A stretch of 64,000 bases of DNA. Source: Phyllostachys edulis (Eukaryota > Streptophyta > Magnoliopsida > Poales > Poaceae). Shown one piece after another: positions 46,102 through 57,593 of the stretch (its first letter is position 1; every line of letters starts with the position of its first letter). The translations under genes and the position numbers were made by a program. The stretch covers positions 52,753,231 to 52,817,230 of the forward strand of contig CM070566.1 of NCBI GenBank assembly GCA_036346405.1, read 5' to 3'. Below the pieces are notes generated by a model. The model ran no database searches. It saw only the letters and a program-made list of their open reading frames with translations, and was not told the origin of the DNA.

Positions 46102-47007
46102 GGAATATACAAAACAAGGTCTCTCCTTGTGTAGTACAAAACAATTGTGATATGGGACAAATAATTGGTTTACCGTAAATAAAAATGAAAACAAAAGAAA
46201 AGTGCACTACATCGTTAAATATTGCCCGTGCAGTTGCATGGATATATTTGAAAATACAATTGTATTTCAGTACAACACAAACGAAAATGATAAAAATACT
46301 ACTTGTATTTGCTATTGCAAGTGTAACTGCAGTAATATAACGAGGAAGGAGAAATGTGAGGAGAGAGAGAGAGCGAGGAAAGGGTAAGGGACAGAACATG
46401 AGGTTTTTTAACATAGCATGAATCTTGGAGCACTTCAACGGTAAATAGCGCACAGGTAGATAGCGTATGGGGTACTATGTCCATGTGCAAATACCACATA
46501 TTACCACACTCCAAAATATGATTGCATTGTTTGAAAAACAAAATGACAGTGTTTGCGGATGACTGGAAAAGAAAGATGCTGTAACAGACATTCAGAGCTA
46601 CCTATACCACTGTGGATCTGGCAGGTATCGCCTTTCTTGTCTCTTTTAGATGGATTCGATCCTCTGTATTACTGCAAATAGGTCACTATGTGAACAGTAT
46701 TTTTGCGAGTGCATAAACATTGCTCTACAGCAAAAGGGAAGCATGTATGATAGCTGGGGCACCTAGTAATAAAACACTGTAACTACTGATCTCGCCCTTT
46801 GGTTTTTGAATAGGCGGTGAAGATCATTATCTAGTGTCATATACCGTAGATCCTCTTTCTTTCCGACGGCTGTCTTGTCTCCTTCCCTCTATGATTTCGT
46901 TCCACATCAGTTCTACACTTCTACTACTTCATAAATTGAATTGTTTTCGTCTTTTTAATCGTGCTTTGGTTGCTTTGAGACTTCGAATTACCCATCTTTT
47001 CGATCAT
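46102..47007. other. Intergenic DNA without recognised gene
   Basis: AT-rich sequence with a short (GA)n run near 46360. ORFs are under 130 codons and have no recognisable family. Confidence 0.4.
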
Positions 47008-47283
47008 CTAAAATTTAAGTGCTAGTATCTGGAAGTGTCTGGTACTACAACTTGAGCCTTTCATGTGAAGCCCGGCCAGACTCGAGGTGTCCATGCTTCC
47101 TACAGGGCGCGATTCTACACAATCGAGACGAGGACGCTTACGGAGAGGTAGTTGATCAGATCGGCCAACATAGGGTTCTTGACGACCAGCTCCTGCTCCT
47201 CCGCCGCCGCCGCCTTCCTCGCTCATCGCCCCCGCGTTCAAGCCTTTCTCGAGATCCACAAGATTGGAGTTAGGGATCGACAT
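47008..47283 (-). pseudogene. Exon-like fragment with splice-donor-like end, family unknown
   Basis: Minus strand: an ATG at 47283 opens a 91-codon frame, but a shifted frame reads EEQELVVKNPMLADLINYLS up to 47142, where GTAAGC follows like a splice donor. The same arrangement, KLVIKDHTMAFLIKCFF then GTAAGCGTCCT, occurs on the minus strand at 55563. The two fragments appear homologous over about 65 bp. An upstream GGC repeat encodes Gly or Ala depending on frame. I do not recognise the family; it looks like a decayed first exon. Confidence 0.4.
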
Positions 47284-47376
47284 CTCTCTTCCGTCCCCAT
47301 CAGCTGGCCTGGTTTGCCGTCTTCCTCTAGACTATTACATCAGATCGAAGGAGATTTGTCGACGAATAAGCTCAAG

Positions 47377-47544
47377 CAGAGGTGGAGCTAGGCCTCAGAC
47401 CTGCGGAGCAAAAGCCCAAGGCCCAGATCAAAATGCCGGCGGACACCAGCGCCACCAGCAGTATAAAACAGAACAGAAAGCAAGCCGTTCAAGCTCCACG
47501 GCTAAGCCGGCCCGAGGCCTGGCCATGGGCCAGCTTCGCCACTG
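47377..47544. mobile_element. Small hAT MITE
   Basis: 168 bp, ends CAGAGGTGGAGCTAGG and CCAGCTTCGCCACTG, with a perfect 8-bp duplication AGCTCAAG (47369-47376 and 47545-47552). Confidence 0.92.
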
Positions 47545-47552
47545 AGCTCAAG

Positions 47553-48834
47553 AGATGAGGTAGCGATACTACCTACTCTCTAGCGCCGGCTGCACGAAAA
47601 AGGTTATACAAAACGAAGGGTAAGCCGTAAAGCATCAGAACATAGCTATCGTAAGGATGCATGCTAAGAGAAAGGAAAGATAGAATGGCATATGCACGAC
47701 CAAGGAAACAATATAACTTGCAGCCAGAGGTAGCTTACCACCAAAAGGTTCTTCAGAGAGCATGAGCAGGAGAGAACTGTCCTTTTAAGTATTAGCAACG
47801 GGAGCAGCACCATGGTAGCAGTCCAATATGTACAGAACAACAAAAGGTCTTGCGCAGGAGGGATCAGTTTCAGCACATAGCATCGAAGACGCCCACATGG
47901 AAATGTTACGGAATGTTCATCAGTTGTACTTCACATAGCATTGCATGGGAGGTATATGTCTGATTGCAATTTGTGATTAGTGTACCTGTCATGTGCCTGC
48001 TTTGGTTAGGGTGCTGTTATCACTGCCTATGCTTTTTTGGGAGCCAAAGCCCTTTGCCGGTGGCTGCAGATAACATGAGTCGATCAGTTGTAGATGCAGG
48101 TCTGCGGGTTAAATCGAAGTACAATATTAATATTAATTGAAAGAAGAGCAAGTGCGGTTATATGAATTAGCACTTGTAACGCTAAGAATGACTGAATCGA
48201 ACCTCTTAGTTCCGACAGATTGCCAAGTCTGACCTGACCAACTGGTGTCGTTGCCTGTGCGCCTAAGAGTCGGGAGTTGTTTCCTCTGCTTGTGTAGCCT
48301 GTATAATAGTTTTTTAGAAGAAAAAAAAATACAGATTTGCTATTTTTAAGTCGTCTGAAATTTTCTTAAGTTTAAGTCAATTGTTGTGACCATTGAATTT
48401 GTGTAGAGATTGATGTGTCATATGATTAGATATCGATCAAATGAATAAAAAATGTGACTTATGCTTAAGAAAATTTTAATCACCTTATGAATAGACAGTC
48501 CAAAAATAACTCATCGGGAAAGATGGACATAAGAACATGAGTAAATTGACTTCATAGTCTCTGGACAGAATGATTGACTATCACCTGTGAATCAACCGCT
48601 TCTTCTCTAGTGCTTTGACGGTAAATAACTTCTTTTGGAGGAGAACCAAGGACACTGAAAACCGGGGGTGTACTGGCGGAGCCTGTGCAAGCGCGCATTG
48701 GCGAGGGGGTGAGCGAGTGGAAGAAAGACCCTGATGTGTGGGTCCCACACATCAGCGAGAGGAGAGAGGGAAGTTAAATCAGGTTAGTTTCTTGTATGCA
48801 ATATGCCCAAAAATATTTTCCTCATGTATTTCTA
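47553..48834. other. Intergenic DNA; possible decayed MITE at 48330-48500
   Basis: No gene seen. At 48330-48500 inverted stretches AAATTTTCTTAAG and CTTAAGAAAATTTT bracket AT-rich DNA, resembling a MITE. Its ends and target duplication are not clear. A 66-codon minus ORF at 48552-48752 has no family. Confidence 0.35.
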
Positions 48835-49356
48835 TTATGTCCTCCCAAAATGTGAATTTTGGAATGTTACGCTCACATGGAAAAAGACAGTATTCTGGTC
48901 TCTCTCCCTGAGCCAGACCACTCGAGACCGTTGACGCACCATAATCCCCTCCCTTTCAAAGAGCTCGCAGAGGCGGCGTCCAACCGCGCGCTCCTCCTGG
49001 ATCACGGCATCAGTCACATGCGCCATGCACAAAGACTTGATACGATGCTCAAGCTTTTGTATCTCCTTGCGCATCGAATCAAAGGATACTTTGCTCCATC
49101 GGCTAAGAGAACTAGCCAGCTGGTGGAGATTCGTCCAAGTAGATTGCAGCGAATAGGTACCATCGCTGCCCTCTACCCAAGTCTTCTCCATCATCTCCTT
49201 ATAATCCGTTGCACGCAACCACATAGCCTCAAAACAGAAACCCTGCTGCTCCGGAGGGCGCTCCACCACCCCACTCTGAGAGGACAAGGAGATGGAGATA
49301 GCATAATGATCGGACGTTGTCGTTATGACATTCTCCATGTGACAATCCTTAAACAA
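48835..49356 (-). pseudogene. LINE endonuclease C-terminus and linker to reverse transcriptase
   Basis: Begins FKDCHMENVITTTSDHYAIS, which carries the conserved endonuclease SDH motif, then a region with WSKVSFDSMRKEI and WLRERDQNTVFFHV typical of the stretch before the reverse transcriptase in plant L1-like elements. It is one frameshift away from the upstream endonuclease frame (break near 49350). Confidence 0.8.
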
Positions 49357-50084
49357 GCGAGAAAAATCACCTTTTGCACTGCCCGATCAAGTCGAACCTT
49401 GACATTAGAAAAAACATCTTGTTTATTCGTCCACGTGAATTTTGGTCCTGAAAAACCCAGCCCACAATCATCTAAGCAATCACGAAACATGGCCATCTGG
49501 GAGTCAGACCTATCTTTGAAACCCATGCGCTCATCGTGGCAAAGGGCCTCACTGAAATCGCCATAACAGATCCATGGACCATTCCATTGGGCATGTATGA
49601 ACCTAAGAAAATCCAAGAATTCATGTCTATGTTCTCTTCTAGGTTCACCATAAACAAAGGTAACACGCCATGTTGCACTGGACTCTGTTGACACAAGCAC
49701 ATCGATACAATGGGAATTATAATCTTTCAAGGAGACCGTATATGGCTGCATCCAAAAAAGTGCAAGGCCGCCACTAAGGCCTACACAACTGACTGCAAAA
49801 CAAATCGAGTAACCCAACGACCATATGAGGTTTAGAACTTTATTATCCCTCATCTTAGTTTCAGACAAGAAGAGGAGGGCATGACAGTAACTCGGTAAGT
49901 CTTCACTAACCAGCGAAGCTCGCCAACTGTTGAGTACATCCCCAAACCTCGACAGTTCCAATACAAGAGACTCAATGTGTGTGGCAGGGCTGTTCCACAG
50001 CCGCCACCGGATCCACCGATCGAGTTGAAGTATCTGTTGAGTCCTTTTCGAGTTTCTTGTTGGAATCATAACTTTCCTCCTCAC
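49323..50084 (-). pseudogene. LINE endonuclease (EEP family)
   Basis: Readable homology runs from ESLVLELSRFGDVLNSWRA through ALLFLSETKMRDNKV (catalytic Glu present), SGGLALFW, GPWICYGDFSEALCHDERMG and GPKFTWTNKQDVFSNVKVRL DRAV. In active relatives the motif is GDFN; here Asn is replaced by Ser. The protein would nick target DNA to start LINE insertion. The N-terminal codons (MRRKVMIPTRNS) do not look native. Confidence 0.82.
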
Positions 50085-50530
50085 CGTCAGTACTAGGCTG
50101 CTCCGTGTCTCCCAAGGCCAAGGTTGTACCTTTCTGCACCACTATAAGAGCTAAAGAAACTCCCCCCTCAACAGCAGGAGCGGGAGTAGAAGAGTCCTTC
50201 TGCCTATACTCCTTGTGTTGTTTGCGCTTATGCTCCACAATGTTCTTCTTGTACGTCTGAACATGGTAAAGATCCTTCCCAACAGCAGCACTTGTGCGGA
50301 TCATCACATCAAATAGTTTTTGAAACCGGCCTATTAGCAGCGCCTCGGCCATATGTCTTGATTGGCAACGTGTCCTTGTCCGGATCAGCATGCACACCAT
50401 GGCTAGAACTAGAGCTTCTAGCCCCAGGAGATTTCGAGTGATTAAAAGTACCACCCAATTGCTCCTTTTGATCATGAGCAGCAGAGCCATGGTCCATAGA
50501 AAATGAAATATGGCCAGACCGTGCGCCTGA
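50085..50530 (-). pseudogene. LINE linker with stops
   Basis: Low-complexity Ser/Lys-rich linker between zinc knuckle and endonuclease, readable in pieces with several stops. No domain. Confidence 0.5.
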
Positions 50531-50911
50531 CTAGACCTTGCGCATAATCGGCACACAGAGACGGTCACTAGAGTACAGTAGCTTCCCATCAACATCCCGT
50601 TCCCCCGGCGTCGAACATTCCAAGGGGGAATGCCCTAAACAGCCGCACAAGAAGCAGTAGAGTGGGAGGCGCTCGTACAAGATATCGTACCAATCCGTCA
50701 TCTTCCTGCAATTCGAGTAAACAGTGATTCCCCTGAAGAGAGGTTTGATGATATCCACTTCCACACACACGCACATGAAACTCCCCCAGCAGTGCCCTTG
50801 CACATCCACATCTATCTTCTTCACATCGCCGACCTGCTCGGCAAGCGTCTTACCCCAGTGCTCGGTCATCCAGCCAAGCGGTAGGTTCATGATTCTGACC
50901 CATTCAACCAT
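50531..50911 (-). pseudogene. LINE zinc-knuckle region
   Basis: Reads VEWVRIMNLPLGWMTEHWGK and then LPLYCFLCGCLGHSPLEC, a zf-CCHC_4 type knuckle (CxxCxxxGHxxxxC). It ends in a stop at 50531. Joined to the upstream DUF4283-like part by a single frameshift near 50920-50975. Confidence 0.82.
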
Positions 50912-50922
50912 CTTATTGAAGA

Positions 50923-51258
50923 TTAACTGGGAGGGCTTAAGATTGAAATCATACAGACATGAAGCAGGACTGCGTGCCTACCCACCATCCAGGGAGATCC
51001 CTCCAACACACAAGTTCTATCTGCCCACGAGGTGAACTCCACCATGAAAGTGTTGTCGCCGGCGGAGCTCATCACCAGGCCCTTCGGATTGCCCCATGCC
51101 AGCTTTAGTGCCGATTTGATGGTCAGGATATGGAGAACACCAGGCGTGAGGACCTTCCCGACGACAGCCCAATCTGGATGGGCAAGATCCTTGTCGCTTT
51201 CATCCTCCAAGACAACCACCTTGGCCTCCTTCGAAGTAAGGCGGAGGCGCCCCATCAA
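50923..51258 (-). pseudogene. LINE DUF4283-like domain
   Basis: Contains VGKVLTPGVLHILTIKSALK, LAWGNPKGLVMSSAGDNTFM and SWADRTCVLEGSPWMVGRHA, the usual order of this nucleic-acid-binding domain at the N-terminus of plant LINE and related proteins. The frame is lost after HAVLL. Upstream codons continue into the solo LTR border. Confidence 0.82.
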
Positions 51259-51328
51259 CTCCGCAACATGCTCGTCGGATCCGGTTGCCTCCTCATCAGC
51301 CGTCGCACTCGCCTTCCCCTTAACAGAT

Positions 51329-53251
51329 TGTGGATATCATGGGGATATGCTCACAATCTTAGGATGATGATACAATTGACAATGGCATTGAAGGTTTGTC
51401 GAAACACTCATTTTTGGCGAAGTTCAGATGTTGTCAGACAATGGGCGTTCAGAACGGCCTGTATGGCGGTTAGACCGGCCACCTCTAGCAGTCAGATCGG
51501 CCAATGGGCGGCGGTCTGACCGGTTATAAAAGTGGTTTTGAGTTTGGAGCTGGGCCAAAAATAGAGGGTGTAGGTAAGAGAGGGGATTCTCCTACACTTG
51601 GTCTCATAATTTTTGGAGCTTCGAGTCAAAAGTTCTATTCGTTTGAAATTTTCAGAGAGGTTTCGGATTTCCAGTTAGGAAATTTGGCTAAGTCCCTATG
51701 CTGGGCAGTCAGACCAGCCATGGGTGGCGGTTTGACCGATTTTGACTTGTTCGCCGGCCAACTTGGCGGTGATGTTTGTTGGTTAGGTGAAATTCATGGG
51801 TTTCAGTGCATATGTGTTGCATGATTTATGTTTTGACTAACATGGGTCAAGTTGCGAAGAACTTGTTTCCAAAATCGATTTATTGGTCTATTGTTGTGCA
51901 GGTGGCTTAGAGATCAACGACGGTCAATAGCGAGGATGATAAGGACTAGTCTTGGAGAGCTGACGTTCAGAATGATCGAGGATACTGGGTGAAGTCAGTG
52001 GACTCAAGCATGACACAAAATGGACAAGGATGACCGAACAGGAAGTTCGGTGCGACGGGTTGTATCAAGCGACGTGGGGGTCGATGCAAGTGTCATGATG
52101 GTTTTGGTGGGAGCCAGATGAGAGAGACTTGCCGACATGAAGAGAGCTATTGATCAACCTATACGTGGCAAAGCATGGGATTGCTTTATGAAGATTGGAC
52201 TCGGTCTTTGGAGAAGGATCGAGAAGGGGTATTTTGGTAACTTCACCAAAATACCGCCTTGATGGCTTTTGGCTAAACCGTAGTGCAAGACGATGCAAGG
52301 AGAAGTGGTTTAGGTCACGAGAAGATGAAAACGACGCTTTGAAATACGTGTATAAGTGAAACCCGTTTGTGTGTGGGCTTAATGAGTGTCCATTAGGGAT
52401 GTCCTTTTAGAAGCTAGCCTCCACTATAAATAGGGGATGGTGCTGGTTGTGCACCTCCTAACCCTTGTATTGAAGAAATCCTAGTTTGTGTTTAGGGAGA
52501 GGAAAGCGGAGAGGTTAAAGTTCTAGAGAGTTGGATTGATTGTGTGCTCAAGTGTTGAGCGTTTGTCCTCCACGATGGAATGACTGTAAACCAATATCAA
52601 TCCAAACAAGATTCCTCAAGATGAGTTTCTTCTTGTTCTTGCTCTCTCTTTTGTGATTTTGGGGCTTTCTTTAATCCTTTGGTTTTTCTTTGGTTTCTGG
52701 CTAAATCTTGTTTGCTGTGACATGTGGGAATGCATCTAGGATCATCTTTTACCTACGAGCAAGTGTTTAGATCATATTTTAATTTTGACTTGATTTTGAA
52801 GCAATCTTCACTCAAACGGAAAAATGTCGGAACTTTAGCAATAATCTTCATGATCCTTACTTGGAATAGGTTCCTGACATCCTAGAGAAGGTATGTTTCA
52901 AGTTTCGTGAAGTTTGAAGTTGTAGATCAAAAATTAGACCAATTTATGATTTTAAGTTCGAGCTGATTTTACTGTTTATTATGCTACAGGTCAGACCGCC
53001 ACTGGTGAGAGGTCTGACCGCTAGGCCAAAAGTCTGACTGCTCAACTCATTTGGTTTTGAGTTTTTTGTGATTTTGATCTATTTGCTTCGGGGTTTTGAT
53101 TGGATTCAATACAAGTCTTCCACTATGCTTGTATATTGATCTTCATAGCTATTAAAAGTGAAAATCTTGTTAAATCCGATTAAAGTGAAAAAGAGACAAT
53201 GCTCCTATATTCCTATTCACCACCCCTCTAATCGCCTTTTTCGGTCCAACA
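51329..53251 (+). mobile_element. Solo LTR of the same family as the gag-only element
   Basis: 1923 bp, from TGTGGATATCATGGGGATAT to TCGGTCCAACA, clearly related to but diverged from the LTRs at 19989 and 27826, and in opposite orientation. Flanks CAGAT (51324-51328) and CAGAC (53252-53256) match at 4 of 5. No primer site or polypurine tract beside it. Contains several GTCAGACCGGCC / GGTTTGACCG repeats. Confidence 0.88.
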
Positions 53252-53510
53252 CAGACGTTACTGGTTTGCTAATTGCTACCACTAACATAATTGTCACTGT
53301 CAGCAAGAAGTTTGCTGCCGCTAACATTATTGTCACTGTCAGCAGGACCCATGGCATAACTCTCAATGAACAAGTCTCTCACGGTGGGTACCACAAGCAG
53401 CGTCCCTATAACGAGAGGACATGTTACGATTATATTCAGCAGAGCTTCCTCCGATTATTCATAGAGCCTGAAGAATACAAGCATGAGACCAGCGTATGCG
53501 ATTAGTTCGA
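53252..53510 (+). other. Possible gene remnant with a short tandem repeat
   Basis: A unit of about 50 bp containing TTGTCACTGTCAGCA is repeated in tandem at 53290 and 53327. The plus strand is open to 53505. On the minus strand two frames also look protein-like, one with a hydrophobic run (VLLTVTIMLAAANFLL). I cannot decide the strand or name a family. Confidence 0.25.
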
Positions 53511-53970
53511 ACACGAAGAAGGAATTCTGCAAAACAGCAACAGGAAGAAGGGATTAGGCACCAGAAACAAGTCCGAAGGCTTGGCTTGTCTGAAAAATAA
53601 AACTGTATGACAAATCAATTAGGGTGCAAAGATACTCCAACACATTAGATGAGGAAAAATGATAATCAGATGTCTCGAGCAAATAGCAACACACAACAAA
53701 TGGAGTAGCTCCATGCCCTGTCCTAAATTCGAACTTTGGACAGCTTCAGTCGGTAATGAAGAGACATGAAAATGGTGAATTGTTTGGATGCACTTTTCAG
53801 AAGACATAGGTCTGAGGTTCTGCTCTATGAATAAGATATGTATAGCCTGGAAATATTTTCCAAAACAACACAACAAGAAGCTCTTTTTCATGGTTATATC
53901 ATGGCCTGCACGGAAGCCTGCTTGAAGAAATCTGTACCGCACGACTGAAATTTGTACCGAGAACTCGTTC
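53511..53970 (-). other. Unassigned, possibly the 3' part of a minus-strand gene remnant
   Basis: The minus frame 53619-54017 crosses the border of the hAT element, so its start is spurious. Minus-strand sequence just left of the hAT joins to that at 55132-55390 if one copy of the 8-bp duplication is kept. Confidence 0.25.
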
Positions 53971-55123
53971 CAGGGGCGGCGGCAGGGGGGGTGCCCGTGG
54001 TGCACGGGCACCCCCAAAATAAATGAGGTTTTTTTTAAAATTAGGTATAAGCATAAGCAACCCTAAAAAAATAAATAAAGTTTTTTTAACTAGGTATAAG
54101 CACTTAGCAGTTAGGCTGTCCATTTCAACAATTCAGTCCACCAGGCCACCAACCAGAGCAAGTCGCCAGGCACTAAGGTACCCGCACCTTCCTAAGTCAT
54201 TGTACAATCGATCACAAAGAGTACTATCACAAAAGACTAGTTGTACAAGCTAGCGAAGGCTTTTGGCATATGTTCCGACGAAACGTTTCGGTTCTTGGCG
54301 CAACCTTTTGTTCTTGTTATGGTGTCATCTCGGCTAGCTACAATCGCCAACTGAAACAATCACTTCCTAATACACACCTGCACAGTACTAGTAATTTATC
54401 TCTAGTACAATCATGGGTGGAGCCCAGTAGGGGTGCTCGGACACATCAAAAAATCAAAAACATTTCCCGGGATCAGTTCTGCATTTGGACCATATTCGCA
54501 GTACTCCTTGGTGTGCACTCTCTTGGAAGCTCAGCTCATAACCCACGGTCCGCTCGTGCCTCCACTAGCCCACAACCATCTCATCACTCACCAGCCCACA
54601 TCCATCTCTATCTCCAATACTCCAACTCCTCTCCAATTTGGTTCCTGCGGCCGGTGCGGCATGGAGAGAATGAGCGGTGGGCGGCGTGGCACCAGTGTGG
54701 GAGCAGCAAGCCATTTTTCAAAATGATTACTATAGTAATGACATGCGAAAAGATACTAGTAGACAATTTCCTCCGTTCTTTTTTTCTTGATGTTTTTTAC
54801 TTCTAACGGGCAAATTCCTGACTTCGTTGGCGATGCGTAGTTTGAACCAGTGAAAAAAAATTCGGTGAAATTTTTTCGGTTATCGGCAAAAATCGGACCT
54901 TGGCTATGCATTTTTTCTGTATTTTTCGTTTTAACTTCACAAAAAATTCAAATTTCGATTCAAATATTTCGGCCAAAAATTCCGGTAACCGCCGGTAACC
55001 GAGTCTATCGCTAGGCTCCAAAATTTCTTCCCAACCAGTAGCTTTTTTGCTGATTTAAACTAATCGTACCCGGTGTTGCTTTGTGTGTGCACCCCCAACT
55101 CCAAATTCCTGGCTCCGCCACTG
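53971..55123. mobile_element. hAT element (1.15 kb, non-autonomous)
   Basis: Ends CAGGGGCGGCGGCAGG and CCTGGCTCCGCCACTG (13 of 16 complementary). The 8-bp duplication ACTCGTTC is perfect (53963-53970 and 55124-55131). Near the left end GTGCCCGTGGTGCACGGGCAC is itself a palindrome. An AT-rich CGG..CCG segment at 54850-55010 may be a nested scrap. No transposase; the ORF at 54270-54806 has no family. Confidence 0.92.
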
Positions 55124-55131
55124 ACTCGTTC

Positions 55132-55390
55132 TGACCCAGGACAATCATCTGCAGGCCTGACGTAAATATAATTTATCGACGGCGGACCAATAACATAGTT
55201 TGTTGAGAACGACATGCGACTGACAGCATAGCTCAAAACGAAATTAACCAACCTATTACTGTCTTTGTGAGCAGTAGCAAGATCCGAAAATTTGTACATC
55301 TTGTGAGCAGCGGACTGAGCGGAGAAGCAAGCTATTACTGTATTTTTTAGCAGCAGCAAGATCCGAGAACTGATTTTTTTTTTCTTCTTC
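55132..55390 (-). pseudogene. Exon-like minus-strand fragment
   Basis: The minus frame 55359-55132 reads HKMYKFSDLATAHKDSNRLV and NFVLSYAVSRMSFSTNYVIG with no stop. Just upstream, GGATCTTGCTGCTGCTAAAA repeats in a modified form, so a 95-bp tandem duplication is visible. The hAT element has inserted into it. The sequence is membrane-like in part. Family unknown. Confidence 0.3.
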
Positions 55391-55478
55391 AGGGTTTTAA
55401 TTAATCCTAATGAGGTGATGGCAAAAAAAAAGTGTACAGAATTAATCGGCGACGTTTAGAACTAACCAGCCCATTGCG

Positions 55479-55780
55479 TTAGTATGAAGACGAAGGATTC
55501 CTCCTAGCAAAAAACCGAAAGGAGGAGGAGGAGGACGACGACGAGGGGTTCAGGACGCTTACGAAGAAGCACTTGATCAAAAAGGCCATCGTGTGGTCCT
55601 TGATGACGAGTTTCTCCGGCGCCCGCTTCCTCCTCGACTTGCTGGAGTGCTTCTTCTTGCCTGTGCTTCTCCCGGCGTCAAGCGGGGTGGAGTCGGAGCC
55701 CGTGCACTCCTCTGCCGCTCGCGTTTTGCACTCGCCTGCTTCCTTCTCCGTCGAGCAATCTGCACCGGTGTTCAGAATTT
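55479..55780 (-). pseudogene. Exon-like fragment ending at a GTAAGC donor, family unknown
   Basis: Minus frame: KEAGECKTRAAEECTGSDST, then KKKHSSKSRRKRAPEKLVIK, then DHTMAFLIKCFF at 55563 followed by GTAAGC. A serine run encoded by TCG/TCC repeats follows in the presumed intron. It is homologous at its end to 47142-47199. Upstream it is broken by an AT-rich inverted element (55770-56005), beyond which a minus ATG (MQIR) and then a solo LTR follow. Probably the first exon of a gene destroyed by insertions. Confidence 0.4.
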
Positions 55781-56005
55781 CGGCCGAAAATCGGAAATTT
55801 TGGCCATACCGGTAGAGCCGGTAGGAATACAAACCAGTCTCCAAAAAATCGGTTTTGATGAATTTTGTAAAAAAACCGAATTTGTTTGAATTTTGCTCGA
55901 ATTTGATTTTTTAAAATTCAAAATAAAAAAATAAATTGATTTGAAAATTTCGGCCAAAATTTTCCGCTTTTCGGCCTTACCGGCCCCATTAAAAAATGTT
56001 TCTGT
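55770..56005. mobile_element. AT-rich MITE-like insertion with inverted ends
   Basis: CAGAATTTCGGCCGAAAATC at the left and TTTTCGGCCTTACCGGCCCC..GTTTCTG at the right are roughly inverted (TTTCGGCC/GGCCGAAA cores). The family resembles others with CGGCCGAAATTTC subrepeats. The target duplication is not clear. Confidence 0.5.
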
Positions 56006-56049
56006 ATCCAAAACCCTGATCTGCATCTCCTCCTCCTCGATATATAACA

Positions 56050-57593
56050 TGTTGGGATACGGGTAGGCTACAATAGCTACAAACAAAATTTTCTACCACG
56101 CAAACCAGGATGCCAAGCAAGTAGATGGTCATAGATCGTTACCACCAGACGCGCAGAGCAGCGGAAGAAGGGTTGGAGTAGCCTGGTCCAACGAAGAGCA
56201 CGTCGATGTAGTGGTCGTAGTCGATCGTTTCCTCCAGCAACCTCTGTATTCATTGTGAAGATCGCGGATCGTCCTCAAGCGCAACAATCGTAGTAGCGCC
56301 TCTACGGTATCCACACGTCCAGGGAAGGAACAACCGTACACCGGTGTGCTAGCACCAAATTGCACAGGGAGGCTCTCAAGAAAATGGCGGCTAGGGTTTC
56401 GGTAGGGCAACTCGCGTCGACTCACCACTTCCCAACAGCCTCATGCATCTCTTTATATAGGCCCGTGACGGATCCTATCCAAACACGCTTTACGAATCGT
56501 ATTCGTACTGGTTTGTTCCAACTCGTTAAGTGTGTGACCCGTTAGGTTCATGTGTAGTTCGGTTGTGACTCGGAAACCCTTTCCGACCACGAGTCGTAGC
56601 GGTTCCTAGTAGAACATAACGATTCCCGAATACACACAAATTATATCGGACGAACCTTAATGCAATATGATCTACGACCAGATCCTATCTCTATACGACC
56701 AGTTCGTATTTGATCACGACCAACTCATAACTCTTTACGACTTGGTTTCGACCACTCTGTGATTACGTTCGACCAGTCTACGACTTGCTTGTATCTCCAT
56801 ACGACTTGTCCGTAGCTGGTCGAACTAAGTGACCTACTCATGTATTCTCCCTTTGCCTCACGATATCTAGTTGAACTCCAGGTGAGATGTGGTGTCATCC
56901 ATGGACTGTTCAATGCTTTCTCGATCGAGTATCGGATAACCTCATGTGGTCGAACTCTTCGACCACCAGTGGCATGGCCATGCACTTTCTTTATCCGATC
57001 ACTTCGAGGGGCCCAGAGATATCTCTCCTGTTATGTTAGGAGGGGCAAATCCCATATCCGACCAGTCACATCCCTCTGTATGTTTCATAGCATACCCGAA
57101 AGCTACTTTTATAACCACCCGATTCTGAGCGACATTTGGCAACCCCTAAGAGTGCTATTACACATGTAGGAAACCATGCTTGATCTCGTGTCTAAGGATT
57201 ATACATTATCATTGCTTGAGACCAACTAACGACACATAGAATCATAACAATCTCAATAGTGTCTCAAGGTGGGTCTTATCCAACACCATGTTCTCTAACA
57301 CGTGTCCACATTATTGATTCGATATCCCTATATCCATGACCGTGAAACGTGGTCATCAATCAATACATGTCTTTGGTAGTGGAGTCACTAGTGTTCAGGC
57401 CGGTGACTTTCGATCGAGGATATTTTAGAACGACATCATCATAAGTTAAAAAGAGCTTCACCAACAAGTCACATACTCGTTAATCTTCATGACTGATGAT
57501 TCATTCAAGGAACAAGATAACATATTATCAAATATTGTGAACATAATGAAATATAATCATCTCTATGATTGCCTCTAGGGCATATTTCCAACA
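56050..57593 (-). mobile_element. Solo LTR of BARE/Angela/RIRE1 type
   Basis: 1544 bp. Minus strand starts TGTTGGAAATATGCCCTAGA, the familiar start of this copia lineage, and ends CGTATCCCAACA. Perfect 5-bp duplication TAACA (56045-56049 and 57594-57598). No internal region, so a solo LTR. TATA-like TATATAGGC near 56455 on the plus strand reads GCCTATATAAAG on the minus strand, a plausible LTR promoter. Lineage by recall. Confidence 0.93.
56455..56466 (-). promoter_or_regulatory. Probable LTR promoter TATA box
   Basis: Minus strand GCCTATATAAAGAGATGC inside the RIRE1-like solo LTR, about 1.1 kb from the LTR start, where copia LTRs place their TATA box. Confidence 0.5.

Larger units (their letters stand above)
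48835..51328 (-). mobile_element. Decayed L1-type LINE without reverse transcriptase
   Basis: From right to left on the minus strand come a DUF4283-like domain, a CCHC-type zinc knuckle, a linker, an apurinic/apyrimidinic-type endonuclease and a post-endonuclease segment ending ..FFHVSVTFQNSHFGRT. Reverse transcriptase should follow but sequence homology stops near 48835. At least three frame breaks or stops. Its 5' end is cut by a solo LTR at 51329. Confidence 0.82.

Noticed and set aside
46102..46541. Small coding gene right of the inverted LTR
   Set aside because: Frames are short and AT-rich, with no family and no codon bias.
48859..49566. Plus-strand ORF of 235 codons
   Set aside because: Antisense to the LINE endonuclease, whose conserved motifs are on the minus strand.
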